Origin: Chryseobacterium aurantiacum
Lineage (GTDB): Bacteria; Bacteroidota; Bacteroidia; Flavobacteriales; Weeksellaceae
Assembly (NCBI RefSeq): GCF_003020585.1
Contig: NZ_PXUE01000005.1
Location: forward strand, 1 to 64,000
DNA: 64,000 bases
Reading direction: 5' to 3'
Shown here: in pieces, positions 24,299-33,433 of the stretch
How the letters are laid out: every line of letters begins with the position of its first letter
Numbering within the stretch: the stretch's first letter is position 1
Notes under the pieces: model-generated
What the model was told of the DNA's origin: nothing
What the model saw: only the letters and a program-made list of their open reading frames with translations
Databases searched by the model: none
Program-made: the position numbers and the translations under genes

Positions 24299-26734
24299 TT
24301 AAAAAGGAACAATAAGCTTTAAAGATATATTTCTTCCCATATTATACATATTTCCTAAGTATTTTAACCTGCTAAGGTGGGACTGATAGGCTCGATCCAA
24401 TACATTATTTACCTGAAATTGCAAGATTGCAGAATGGTTTTCAGAGTAGTGAATGGCAACAGAGGTTCCTACATTAAATAAGGTATAATCGGGTGTTGCA
24501 GTTTCCGTATTATCCAATCCCATATATCTGTTCTGTGCTGCTGAAAACTCTACTTCTGCTGTGGGAGTAACTGATGAGATCAATTTTGATTGAAGAGATA
24601 TTTTCTGCGATAGGTTTCCAGATAATTTTAATGGAGAAATCAATGGAAGGTATTCTCCCTGAGTCTCTTTATTTTTGAATATCTTATCACGGTTGAATCC
24701 ATAGATAACAGATAGGCTGGTTTCAAAATTAAATCCTTTCCATTTTTCAGGATGCAACGATACCCAAGCTTCCATTCCATAAAGCTGAGCTGAAGACTGC
24801 TGATACTGATAGGTTTTATTTCCCTGTGCATCTACAACAGGCTTTCCCTGCCCATCCACAAGTAACGAGAGATAAATATAATTCTGAATATTATTGTTAA
24901 ACCAACTTACATCCGCAGAGAAATCCTTGAATCTTGTACTCACTCCCAAATCTTCCTGTAATGAGAACTCAGGATTGAAATTTCTGTTTCCTTTATAAAT
25001 AATATGAGCTCCGGGATCCAGTCCGTTAGAACCAATCTCTGTAATGTTTGGTGCTCTGTAGCTTCTTCCAATATTAGCCTTAAGGCTGATCTGTTTCGTC
25101 AATTGAAAGGCAGATCCAATACTGGCTGAAAGCCCTCCGAACGTCTTGTCGTAAGATGCAAATCCAAGTCTGGTATTGGAAGATGCCTGAGCAACATGCT
25201 CTTCAAATTGGGTTACCGGATTGGTTTGTATGTAGAAATTTCCCCAACCTAATTTTCGAATATCATAACGGGCACCACCACTTATATTGAATCTTTTATA
25301 TTTCCATTTGATATAAGTATAGATACCTCCCTCACTTAAATCATAATCGGGAATGGGAAAATCTGTAGCCGATTTATTTTTATTATTCTGAACCATTCCA
25401 TTAATACCCGCAGAAATTTCAATTGCTGAAAATTTAGGGAAATTATAGCGTATTCCATAGTTTAAAGTATTAAGACGTACATACATTCCGGGTTGCGAGG
25501 GAGCAGTGGGATGATTATACTCTCTACGGATATTTTGTTGTAAAGCCAGCTGAACATCCAGATCACCTTTCCCAATCTGCTGATTGTGTTGAATATACAA
25601 TCTATAATGTTGAATTCTCTGATGTAAAGGAGAAAGGGTGTAAGAATTGAGGTTTTTTTCTGAAACAACAGGTCTTTTTTCTGCATCATCCTCATCTCCC
25701 TCTCCTATCTGGTATGTAAATTTTCCGGTATTTGGATCCCGGCTTCCATCTGGTATTCCCTGAAGGTTATCATAAAGTGTAAAATTAATTTTTGAAAAAC
25801 CGGTATTTGTTTTGCGCCCTAAGAGAAAAGAGAAGTTTTTTTCTTCAAAATTGGTATTATAAACTCTGCCGTCTATAGCATTTCTGTAGTTTTTTGCCAT
25901 TCTGTAAGAAGCATTCAAGGAAGCTATAAGAGAATTTTTTTTGTAGCCCAACTGCATCCCATTTCCGATCAGATTATTATTTCCTTGATATTCACTGGTT
26001 ATTTTTCCATGTACTATGCCATCATTCTGAGTTGGTAAATAAGGAAAAAGGCTCACTACCCCCGCCAAAGCATCAGAACCATACATTAAACTGGCTGGCC
26101 CTTTTATGACCTCTGCCCGTTCCACAATATAGGGAGCGACTTCTATACCATGCTCATCTCCCCATTGCTGGCCCTCCTGACGAATACCGTCGTAAAGAGT
26201 CAATACCCTATTATAACCCAATCCCCGAATAAATGGCTTGGAAATATTAGGTCCGGTTTCTACAACGCTTAACCCCGGAGCAGATTTCACCAATGAACTG
26301 ATGATATTGGTAGCTACTGCCCTTTCAAGCTGTTTGGAAGATATACTGAGGATTGCAACTGGTGTTTCTTTAATTAAAGTCTCCCTTGAAACTCCTGTTA
26401 TTGCTATTTCATCGATGCTATTACTATTACGGATGAGTATAATATTGGGAAGCTGTGTATTTTTTCTTCCTACATGGATTTCCTGTTCAAATTCTTCATA
26501 TCCTTTAGCTTTCACCAAAAGCTGGTAATTTCCAGGAACCAGATTTTTAATCACATAATCACCATTTTTATCAACCGTAGTTTTTGCTGAAATGTCTTTC
26601 AGTATTACTTCAGCAGCCGAACTGCCTCCATTTTCAAAAAGTATTTTCCCCGTCACTTCTGTCTCCTGAGCTTTGACCATCGAAACAATGGAGATCGCAA
26701 AAACGGACAGCATCAATCTGAATTTCATAAACAT
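24299..26734 (-). CDS. TonB-dependent outer-membrane receptor, ZnuD-like
   Basis: An 811-residue receptor. A signal peptide (ends near VKAQ) is followed by a CarboxypepD_reg-like beta domain (VTGKILFENGGSSAAEVILK, about 27-105), a plug (AITGVSRETLIKETPVAI to about 235) and a 22-strand barrel ending in aromatic F (SLKLIVPF). In the plug, GQQWGDEHGIEVAP and VIKGPASLMYGSDALAGVV are like those of ZnuD-type zinc receptors. The first two Met codons are both usable. It has its own upstream region with a perfect dyad at 26809-26829. The substrate (zinc, another metal, or a siderophore) is inferred only. Confidence 0.87.
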   Translation of the reverse strand: MFMKFRLMLSVFAISIVSMVKAQETEVTGKILFENGGSSAAEVILKDISAKTTVDKNGDYVIKNLVPGNYQLLVKAKGYEEFEQEIHVGRKNTQLPNIILIRNSNSIDEIAITGVSRETLIKETPVAILSISSKQLERAVATNIISSLVKSAPGLSVVETGPNISKPFIRGLGYNRVLTLYDGIRQEGQQWGDEHGIEVAPYIVERAEVIKGPASLMYGSDALAGVVSLFPYLPTQNDGIVHGKITSEYQGNNNLIGNGMQLGYKKNSLIASLNASYRMAKNYRNAIDGRVYNTNFEEKNFSFLLGRKTNTGFSKINFTLYDNLQGIPDGSRDPNTGKFTYQIGEGDEDDAEKRPVVSEKNLNSYTLSPLHQRIQHYRLYIQHNQQIGKGDLDVQLALQQNIRREYNHPTAPSQPGMYVRLNTLNYGIRYNFPKFSAIEISAGINGMVQNNKNKSATDFPIPDYDLSEGGIYTYIKWKYKRFNISGGARYDIRKLGWGNFYIQTNPVTQFEEHVAQASSNTRLGFASYDKTFGGLSASIGSAFQLTKQISLKANIGRSYRAPNITEIGSNGLDPGAHIIYKGNRNFNPEFSLQEDLGVSTRFKDFSADVSWFNNNIQNYIYLSLLVDGQGKPVVDAQGNKTYQYQQSSAQLYGMEAWVSLHPEKWKGFNFETSLSVIYGFNRDKIFKNKETQGEYLPLISPLKLSGNLSQKISLQSKLISSVTPTAEVEFSAAQNRYMGLDNTETATPDYTLFNVGTSVAIHYSENHSAILQFQVNNVLDRAYQSHLSRLKYLGNMYNMGRNISLKLIVPF

Positions 26735-26808
26735 TAAGATTTTTATTAAAGTCTGTTAAACATTAAAAAATGGTTATTAATAAAAATCAAAAGTAATAAA
26801 AAAAACAC

Positions 26809-26829
26809 TATCGCAACTATGTTGCGATA
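26809..26829. promoter_or_regulatory. Perfect 9-bp-arm dyad upstream of the ZnuD-like receptor
   Basis: TATCGCAAC and GTTGCGATA flank a TAT spacer, a perfect 21-bp dyad in otherwise A/T-only DNA, about 75 bp upstream of the receptor start and 180 bp from the lactamase start. The shape (GCAAC-N3-GTTGC) is that of a homodimeric regulator site. A Fur-family zinc regulator is a reasonable candidate given the receptor, but this is inference. Confidence 0.6.
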
Positions 26830-27011
26830 TTTAATTTTAAATTATTTTTCCACTTGTTTTTCTGAAAAGCAATGATAGTATAATTGTTAAAAAAGGGTTA
26901 AACTCTCCATCCTAAAATATATGAAGATTTATTTTTAACTAGGTTTGCAAAACTTTCTACAGACTTTATCATTCCAACAACTACAAAACTTAATTATTAC
27001 TTAAAAAAATT

Positions 27012-27731
27012 ATGAAAAAAAGCATTCCATTTTTAATTGCTTCTATGTTGCTGAGCCCGCTTGCAAATGCTCAGGTAAGAGATTTTGTGATTGAACCTCC
27101 CATTCAGCCCAACTTTTATATTTACAAAACTTTCGGAGTATTCGGAGGTAAGGAATATTCTACCAATGCTGTTTATCTGGTAACTAAAAAAGGAGTTGTT
27201 TTATTTGATGTTCCATGGCAGAAAACACAATACCAAAGCCTTCTTGATACAATTCAACAACGACATAACCTTCCTGTAATTGCGGTATTTGCTACTCATT
27301 CACACGAAGACAGAGCCGGAGATTTAAGCTTTTATAACAATAAAGGAATTAAAACCTATGCAACGGCAAAAACCAATGAATTACTAAAGAAAGACGGAAA
27401 AGCTACCTCTACAGAAATTATAAAAACAGGAAAACCTTACCACATTGGTGGAGAAGAATTTACAGTAGACTTCCTTGGTGAAGGGCATACTGCTGATAAT
27501 GTAGTAGTTTGGTTCCCAAAGTATAAGATATTAGATGGCGGATGTCTGGTAAAAAGTAAAGCGGCGGTTGATCTTGGATATACAGGAGAGGCCAATGTTG
27601 CACAATGGCCACAAACTATGGCTAAACTAAAGTCTAAATATGCCCAGGCAACTCTGGTCATTCCGGGACATGATGAATGGAAAGGAGGCGGACATGTAGA
27701 GCATACTCTTGATCTGCTGAACAAAAAATAA
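27012..27731 (+). CDS. bla: Subclass B1 metallo-beta-lactamase, IND/CGB type
   Basis: A 239-residue periplasmic zinc enzyme that hydrolyses beta-lactams including carbapenems. The signal peptide is cleaved after LANA (residue 20). Zinc ligands are all present: His96, His98 and Asp100 in ATHSHEDRAGD, His159 in GEGHTADN, Cys178 in DGGCLVKS and His220 in PGHDEW. The mature N-terminus and blocks such as YKTFGVFGGKEYS and IPGHDEWKGGGHVEHTL match the chromosomal IND family of Chryseobacterium. It has no linked integron, IS or plasmid genes, so it is probably intrinsic. The allele cannot be named without a database. Confidence 0.95.
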   Translation: MKKSIPFLIASMLLSPLANAQVRDFVIEPPIQPNFYIYKTFGVFGGKEYSTNAVYLVTKKGVVLFDVPWQKTQYQSLLDTIQQRHNLPVIAVFATHSHEDRAGDLSFYNNKGIKTYATAKTNELLKKDGKATSTEIIKTGKPYHIGGEEFTVDFLGEGHTADNVVVWFPKYKILDGGCLVKSKAAVDLGYTGEANVAQWPQTMAKLKSKYAQATLVIPGHDEWKGGGHVEHTLDLLNKK

Positions 27732-27754
27732 ATTTGCTTATATTTTTTTACAAT

Positions 27755-27786
27755 AAAAAATCCCGAATGAAAATTCGGGATTTATA
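27755..27786. terminator. Bidirectional terminator
   Basis: AAAAAATCCCGAAT and ATTCGGGATTTAT form a hairpin between the convergent beta-lactamase and tssK genes, with A/T runs on both sides. Confidence 0.85.
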
Positions 27787-27804
27787 TTTTAGTAACAGAT
27801 GGTA

Positions 27805-28944
27805 TTAATCCAGTACACTCCAACCTCTCTTAGGATTAGAATTGCTAGAAACCTCCTGCTCATTAACAATAATATTTTCTTTTCTCTGACCGATATAATC
27901 CAGTTCACTTAGTTTAGCAAAAATAGTTTCTAAGCTTCTCAACATCTGCTGGATGTAAAGTAATGGTTCACCACAATTGTGGTGGTCATAATTAGTCTCT
28001 GCCACAATAGAAAGCTGGTTCAGTAAGGTATGTGGGGCAATTTCACTCCATTCTAAACTGTAGTTCAACATTTCTTCTAATTCAGCTGGAACCAGAAGCT
28101 GGGTTGAGTTGTATAAATGAAGCGCCAGTCTTGCAAACGATTCAATTAAAAATACAGGTGGCTGCCAAGGGGTAATGTTTCTGAATTGGAAATACATATC
28201 CCCAAAGTTGTTCACCATCGTACTACACAAAAACTTAACGTTCTGCGCCAATGCTGTATTTTGATTTTTGTGAGACGCTTTTTGAATGATTTTAAAAGCA
28301 TACTGCTGTAGATTTCCGATGGATTTTGCAAAGCTTCCATAATAATCTACCAAAGCAGGATGGCTCTGAATAGAAGTACACGGCGGAATAAAATTGGAAT
28401 CTACCTGTGCAATATTTGCTTTTAGATCTACTTTCCCGATTATCAGATAATTCCCTCCAGAATAACTGCTGTTCAGGGAAGTTACAGGAAGTAGCTCAAT
28501 ATGATGGTTAGGCTGTGCATTAGGGTGGCGTGGCGGAATTTCTTCCGGGTCAATATCTCCAAACGGAACTTTGTCAAAAGGATTTACAGAAATCAGAATA
28601 TAATATTCCCCGTCTACCTGCTCCTCGTTCATGGACTTTGCCAATGATTTCACACTGATTCTTCTATCGATCAATTCTATACGATATCCTGCCATAGTTA
28701 CAGCGCTGCATCTTTTGATCACCAGCTGCACATCATTGGTTGCAGTATTATGAACATCAAAAATAGTACGGTCTGTAAACTCTGTAGAAATAGGCAGAAG
28801 CCCATAGTTATATGTAGTAATCCCAAGTGAATTGGAATCTCTGATGGTATCAATTAAGAAATTATCCTGATCATTAAGGTGTCTCTGGGAAACTTTCATC
28901 CCATCCACCCAATTGATTGCAAAATGTTTAATAGGTTGTATCAT
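27805..28944 (-). CDS. tssK: Type VI secretion baseplate protein TssK
   Basis: A 379-residue protein that fits the Bacteroidota (T6SS-iii) TssK. The start FAINWVDGMKVSQRHLNDQD parallels the family's W.EGM...QHFQ..D opening, and a long predicted helical middle and C-terminus follow. TssK links the baseplate to the membrane complex. It is the last of three linked T6SS genes, 27 bp after tssN. The C-terminus (NSNPKRGWSVLD) is followed by a terminator shared with the beta-lactamase gene. Confidence 0.78.
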   Translation of the reverse strand: MIQPIKHFAINWVDGMKVSQRHLNDQDNFLIDTIRDSNSLGITTYNYGLLPISTEFTDRTIFDVHNTATNDVQLVIKRCSAVTMAGYRIELIDRRISVKSLAKSMNEEQVDGEYYILISVNPFDKVPFGDIDPEEIPPRHPNAQPNHHIELLPVTSLNSSYSGGNYLIIGKVDLKANIAQVDSNFIPPCTSIQSHPALVDYYGSFAKSIGNLQQYAFKIIQKASHKNQNTALAQNVKFLCSTMVNNFGDMYFQFRNITPWQPPVFLIESFARLALHLYNSTQLLVPAELEEMLNYSLEWSEIAPHTLLNQLSIVAETNYDHHNCGEPLLYIQQMLRSLETIFAKLSELDYIGQRKENIIVNEQEVSSNSNPKRGWSVLD

Positions 28945-28971
28945 GCTTAATACTTTTTAATTTTTTTGTGT

Positions 28972-29874
28972 TTATGATTTTCTTGTGACTCCCTCCTCTT
29001 CATGCTGAATAACTCTCTTACAAATAACCACTTCATTTTCAGAAATGCTGTTTGTATTAATGTCCTGGTCGAAATCTATATATTTTCTAAAGCTGAAAAA
29101 CGATTTTTTAGTATAAAAGATCCAGTAATAAGGCTCTCTTATCTCATCTGAAAGGTGAATAATAGATCCCGGATTTTTGTGGTTATAATCATCCACTACT
29201 CTATAAAACCAGTCTCCAAAAGTAATCCCTGTAGGAAGTGTTTTTGCTTTAATTCTGAATCGGTTTGAATCTTCAAGGTTTTTACTCAATTCAACATTTA
29301 ATACCATTAACCTATCAAAGTCAACCCCATCAAAATCAGGAAGTTTCTGCTCCGGAGAATATCTCCATGTCTTATAGATATCAAAAGGAATGCTGATAAA
29401 CTGAATATAACAGTAGTAAAATACCATTGGTACCAAAAAGATCAGCATACTGGTGGCTGCCATTACAGCATATCCCGTTCCTTTGCTCATCCAGTTAAAT
29501 AACAAGGTGAACAAAAATCCTCCCAATGCTATACACGTTAAAGAAAGTATAGACTCAAATAGAATATTCATTGCCAGAGATTCGATATGCTTTTTAAAAT
29601 ATCTATGCAATAAGTTCACGTGAATGATTCCAAAAATAAGATAAATCACCTGTGCAATGAGATACCAATAAGGATTAAAAAGATTTCCGGCAAATCCAAA
29701 AACACCCGGAATAGCCAGGCACAAGCTGCACAGAAGAACGTATATAATAATGACTTTAATTTTTATCGCAGGTTTATTTCTCCTGATAATTCCCAGGATA
29801 AACATCATTATAATTGCGATTAAAGGCATTAGGATATACCTTAAAAAAATACCTTTTACTGAAGAAATTTCCAT
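28972..29874 (-). CDS. tssN: TssN-family type VI secretion membrane protein
   Basis: A 300-residue protein with about six membrane helices in the first 165 residues (for example LMPLIAIIMMFILGII and CIALGGFLFTLLF), followed by a soluble cytoplasmic domain with FGDWFYRVVDDYNHKNPGS. This matches TssN, a component specific to Bacteroidota T6SS and thought to replace the TssJLM-type membrane complex. It sits between tssG and tssK on one strand. The assignment rests on topology, context and partial recognition of the soluble part. Confidence 0.72.
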   Translation of the reverse strand: MEISSVKGIFLRYILMPLIAIIMMFILGIIRRNKPAIKIKVIIIYVLLCSLCLAIPGVFGFAGNLFNPYWYLIAQVIYLIFGIIHVNLLHRYFKKHIESLAMNILFESILSLTCIALGGFLFTLLFNWMSKGTGYAVMAATSMLIFLVPMVFYYCYIQFISIPFDIYKTWRYSPEQKLPDFDGVDFDRLMVLNVELSKNLEDSNRFRIKAKTLPTGITFGDWFYRVVDDYNHKNPGSIIHLSDEIREPYYWIFYTKKSFFSFRKYIDFDQDINTNSISENEVVICKRVIQHEEEGVTRKS

Positions 29875-29928
29875 TTTTTTCTTTTCGAATTTATACTTTG
29901 TTGGTAGTTGTAAATATAATAAAATAAT

Positions 29929-30870
29929 TTAGAGGAAAGTAGAGTATCCAAGGCGGCTGGCATTTCTTTCATCATCCATAAGGCTGAATGAGTATTCTTC
30001 CTTTTCTGTGACAAAATTTTCCTCAATATCCACCGTTACCGGCAGAAAATAATCATATAGAGCCTGAAGAACATTTCTGAATGGACTTCCGGGAATATAT
30101 TTCTTCATCTCCTCATAAGGAATTGGGCCAATATTAACCACCCAGTTCCGTTGTCCGTCCATATGTCTTCCACTCGGAATATAAGTAACACCCAGCCTTG
30201 AATTCCCCAGCAGCATAGAATCATTATTTTTTTCTATCTCATCAATAATATTGGGAGAAAAGGTTACTTCCACCGGTACTTGTAGAAATGCAGTCATACA
30301 CCTTTCAAACCATTTTTTATCTCCGCGGATCTGATGGAAAAAGGGTAAAATATGCATAAAGACATAGGCATTTTTCTTATCCAGCATATTAATCAGGGGC
30401 CAAAGTTCACTTACGGTTTCCAGTAAGGAATCTGTATGACTAGAAATATCAAACTCTGATTCTTTAAGTAAAGAACTGATCTCCGTAAAAAAAACTTCCA
30501 GCTCAAAAGGACGGAAAAATTTGCGGGCATCATCTTCTACTCTTTTCTGTTTCCGAATTTCCCTTACAACGGTATCTACATTTTTTCTGGAGGCTCCAAG
30601 TGACGGCGGATGAAATAATCCCTCCGGAAGATAATCATAAATCCCCTCCCGATAGCTTTCTATCGTGAATACTTCCTCATCAAAGCCTAGATAACTGCTC
30701 GAAATGCTTTTAATATCCTTTAGATAAGCACGGTCATTAACACCGACCCTTTCAATAAAAATATTGCTTACTGTCCGGTGATATTTTAAAAGGTTAACAG
30801 CCACTGCTTCAGCCTTAAAGTCTGTCTGCAGCTTATTGTAATTCATGTCTACAATATTATTCTCATGCAT
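29929..30870 (-). CDS. tssG: Type VI secretion baseplate protein, TssG-like
   Basis: A 313-residue cytoplasmic protein without signal peptide. It has the size of Bacteroidota TssG and is the first of three linked T6SS genes. Blocks such as EGIYDYLPEGLFHPPSLG and DARKFFRPFELEVFFTEI resemble baseplate wedge proteins. TssF, usually encoded next to it, is absent here, and no other T6SS gene (tssB, C, D, E, H, I) lies in the window. The exact subunit name is less certain than the T6SS link. Confidence 0.62.
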   Translation of the reverse strand: MHENNIVDMNYNKLQTDFKAEAVAVNLLKYHRTVSNIFIERVGVNDRAYLKDIKSISSSYLGFDEEVFTIESYREGIYDYLPEGLFHPPSLGASRKNVDTVVREIRKQKRVEDDARKFFRPFELEVFFTEISSLLKESEFDISSHTDSLLETVSELWPLINMLDKKNAYVFMHILPFFHQIRGDKKWFERCMTAFLQVPVEVTFSPNIIDEIEKNNDSMLLGNSRLGVTYIPSGRHMDGQRNWVVNIGPIPYEEMKKYIPGSPFRNVLQALYDYFLPVTVDIEENFVTEKEEYSFSLMDDERNASRLGYSTFL

Positions 30871-31123
30871 AGTGTTTCCTGTGATTATGACTTGTAAAGA
30901 TAATATATCTCGTAAGTTTGAAAAAATATTTTGCCAATAATTTTATTCTAAAAATACTAATTTATTGACATTAAAAGGAATAATTTAAAGTAAATTCCGT
31001 AAAAATACGGTAAAAAGCATATTTGATCCTTGTTTAAAAGTAAAAGTTTAATGCTCAAAACCAGTTATTTAAAATTTTGTTCCGCTATTTTGTAAAATCA
31101 TTTGCTATACAATTCTTTCACTC

Positions 31124-31165
31124 CATTATACATTATACATTATACATTATACATTATACATTATA
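31124..31165. repeat. 7-bp tandem repeat, unit CATTATA, 6 perfect copies
   Basis: Six uninterrupted CATTATA units followed by CAAAA. It lies about 160 bp upstream of the nuclease start and could vary in copy number through slippage. Confidence 0.95.
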
Positions 31166-31296
31166 CAAAAATAATCTTCCTCGTCAACTTCCTTTCAAAC
31201 CTAGTACAATTTGCTATTTTATTGAGATTAAATTTTATTAACACTTTATTATGGAATAAATTCAGGATAATTAACGCTCATTCGGAAAGCGGGCCG

Positions 31297-31304
31297 TATC
31301 TTTG
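31297..31304 (+). promoter_or_regulatory. Putative -7 element of the S1/P1 nuclease gene
   Basis: TATCTTTG fits TAnnTTTG and is followed by CA, as at other Bacteroidota promoters, 24 bases before the ATG at 31328. No TTG is found at the expected -33 position. Confidence 0.5.
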
Positions 31305-31327
31305 CAGACTGAAAATTGTTATTTAAA

Positions 31328-32119
31328 ATGAAAAGTATTTATTCTAAAATTCTGATTTTAGCATTCATTTCTTCTTCACTTTATTCTTACGCGTGGGGAC
31401 TTACAGGTCACAGAGTCATTGCTGACATCGCCGAAAACCACCTTTCGAGAAAAGCAAGAAGAGAGATCAAACAAATAATGGGGAAAGAGCGTTTGGCATA
31501 TTGGGCCAACTGGCCAGATTTCATCAAGTCTGATACTACAGGCGTATGGAAGCAGGCTTCATCTTGGCATTATGTAAACATTGATCCACAAACAGACCTT
31601 AAGGCTTTTGATCAAAACCTGAAGATGCAGGCAGGTCCAAGTCTTTATACTCAGGTAAACACATTATCCAGCCAAATTAAGGATAAAAACACTTCTGAAA
31701 AGGACAGAAAAATTGCATTGATCTTCCTTATTCATATTATGGGTGATCTTGCTCAACCTCTACACGTAGGAAGAGCTGAAGATTTGGGAGGAAACAAGAT
31801 CAATGTTACCTACTTTGGAGAAAAAACAAACCTGCACTCTGTTTGGGACGGAAAATTAGTTGATTCTCAAAAATACAGCTATACCGAATATTCCAAGCTT
31901 TTGGATATCAAATCTAAAGAAGAAGTAGCACAAATTCAATCCGGAACCCTGGAAGACTGGTTGTATGATTCGCACAAAATTGCCAATAAAATCTATGCAC
32001 AGACTCCAAACGATTCAAAATTGTCCTACGACTACCAGTATAAATTCAACGAAACAATGGAGAGACAGCTATTGTACGGAGGATTAAGACTGGCGAAAGT
32101 ATTGAATGAATTGTTTTAA
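31328..32119 (+). CDS. S1/P1 nuclease family protein
   Basis: A 263-residue secreted zinc nuclease. The signal peptide ends at SYA, so the mature protein starts with Trp (WGLTGHRVIADIAENHLS), which is a zinc ligand in this family. Further ligands are seen in YWANWPDFIKSD, SSWHYVNI, LIHIMGDLAQPLHVG and NLHSVWDGKLVD. The start is the ATG at 31328; a TTG four codons upstream is possible. It probably cleaves single-stranded DNA or RNA outside the cytoplasm for nutrient or phosphate scavenging. It is monocistronic. Confidence 0.92.
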   Translation: MKSIYSKILILAFISSSLYSYAWGLTGHRVIADIAENHLSRKARREIKQIMGKERLAYWANWPDFIKSDTTGVWKQASSWHYVNIDPQTDLKAFDQNLKMQAGPSLYTQVNTLSSQIKDKNTSEKDRKIALIFLIHIMGDLAQPLHVGRAEDLGGNKINVTYFGEKTNLHSVWDGKLVDSQKYSYTEYSKLLDIKSKEEVAQIQSGTLEDWLYDSHKIANKIYAQTPNDSKLSYDYQYKFNETMERQLLYGGLRLAKVLNELF

Positions 32120-32156
32120 TTACTGACTACAGTTTAAAATATTACTTATAATTATA

Positions 32157-32185
32157 AAACGGAACTTCGGTTTCGTTTTTTTTTT
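32157..32185 (+). terminator. Terminator with UUCG tetraloop
   Basis: AAAACGGAAC, TTCG and GTTTCGTTTT form a 10-bp stem (one G-T pair) followed by an eleven-T run, 38 bases after the nuclease stop. Confidence 0.85.
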
Positions 32186-32388
32186 AATTTAAAGTTCCTG
32201 CACTATTTCAATGTTTAAGCTTTAAAAATAATGTTCTTACCCAACTTCTAATTAAATGAACCTTTAAATTCTTACCTCTTGATTTTTCCTATACTACTAC
32301 TTTTTACAAAAAAAATCAAAACAAGTGTAACCTTTTCACTTTGCCAAACGTATATATTATAGTAACTCTTTTTTTGAGGATAAAATAA

Positions 32389-33255
32389 ATGAGACAATTA
32401 AAAATCACTAAGCAGGTTACCAACAGGGAAACTGCTTCATTAGACAAGTATTTGCAGGAAATTGGTAAAGTGGAACTAATTACTGCGGACGAGGAAGTAG
32501 AATTGGCACAAAGAATACGTGCTGGCGACAGAGCCGCACTAGAGAAATTAATCAAGGCCAACCTTCGTTTCGTGGTTTCTGTATCCAAGCAATACCAAAA
32601 TCAAGGTCTTTCCCTACCCGATTTGATCAATGAAGGTAACCTAGGATTAATGAAGGCGGCAAAAAGGTACGATGAAACTAGAGGTTTCAAATTTATCTCT
32701 TATGCAGTATGGTGGATCCGTCAATCAATTTTACAGGCGTTAGCTGAGCAATCCAGAATTGTAAGACTTCCGTTGAACAAAATTGGTTCCATCAATAAAA
32801 TTAATAAAGCATACGCTCACCTTGAGCAGGAAAATGAAAGACCACCTTCTCCGGAAGAATTGGCTGAAGTTCTTGACATGAGTGAGGAGGACATTAAAGA
32901 ATCTATGAAAAACTCCGGAAGACACCTGTCTATGGATGCTCCTTTAGTAGAAGGGGAAGATTCTAACCTTTATGATGTATTGCGTTCAGGAGAATCACCA
33001 AGTCCTGATAAAGACTTAATGCTTGAATCTCTACAAATAGAAATTGAAAGAGCATTGAATACTTTAACTCCAAGAGAGGCTGACCTGGTAAGATTATACT
33101 TCGGACTGAACGGAAAACACCCAATGACTTTAGAAGAAATTGGTGAGACTTTCGATCTTACAAGAGAGAGAGTTCGTCAGATCAAAGAAAAAGCAATTAA
33201 GAGACTAAAACACAATACCAGAAGTAAGATCCTTAAATCTTACCTAGGTAAATAA
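32389..33255 (+). CDS. rpoD: Primary RNA polymerase sigma factor (RpoD/SigA)
   Basis: A 288-residue housekeeping sigma factor of the short Bacteroidota type without region 1.1. Visible regions: 1.2 ([16 protein letters not shown]), 2.1-2.4 ([40 protein letters not shown]), 3 ([14 protein letters not shown]) and 4.2 ([20 protein letters not shown]). This factor reads promoters of the form TTG-N19-TAnnTTTG, which are seen several times in this window. It is monocistronic, with a long leader and its own terminator. Confidence 0.97.
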   Translation: MRQLKITKQVTNRETASLDKYLQEIGKVELITADEEVELAQRIRAGDRAALEKLIKANLRFVVSVSKQYQNQGLSLPDLINEGNLGLMKAAKRYDETRGFKFISYAVWWIRQSILQALAEQSRIVRLPLNKIGSINKINKAYAHLEQENERPPSPEELAEVLDMSEEDIKESMKNSGRHLSMDAPLVEGEDSNLYDVLRSGESPSPDKDLMLESLQIEIERALNTLTPREADLVRLYFGLNGKHPMTLEEIGETFDLTRERVRQIKEKAIKRLKHNTRSKILKSYLGK

Positions 33256-33278
33256 TTTTAGCGCAAACTATTTATAGG

Positions 33279-33308
33279 CGGAGTCTGTTTTCAGGCTCCG
33301 TTTTTTTT
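33279..33308 (+). terminator. rpoD terminator
   Basis: CGGAGTCTG and CAGGCTCCG pair (one G-T) around TTTT, followed by an eight-T run, 24 bases after the rpoD stop. Confidence 0.9.
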
Positions 33309-33433
33309 ATTTTTGTATCTATGGATATTTTATTCAAAGATTTTGATTTGCATTCTATTGATAAGCATTTGTAACAATTTTTAAAATACCTTCAACTAAT
33401 ACCATTACACCATTTAATTCGAAAAGATTAAAC

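Larger units (their letters stand above)
30871..31327. other. AT-rich intergenic region between divergent tssG and S1/P1 nuclease genes
   Basis: About 450 bases that must contain both divergent promoters. It holds six copies of a 7-bp repeat (31124-31165) and a TATCTTTG box at 31297-31304. Any long open frame here is produced by the repeat and lacks coding character. Confidence 0.6.

Noticed and set aside
31102..31326. A 74-codon open frame before the nuclease gene
   Set aside because: It is created by the CATTATA repeat (period 7 reads as Tyr-Ile-His-Tyr-Thr repeats) and has no coding character.
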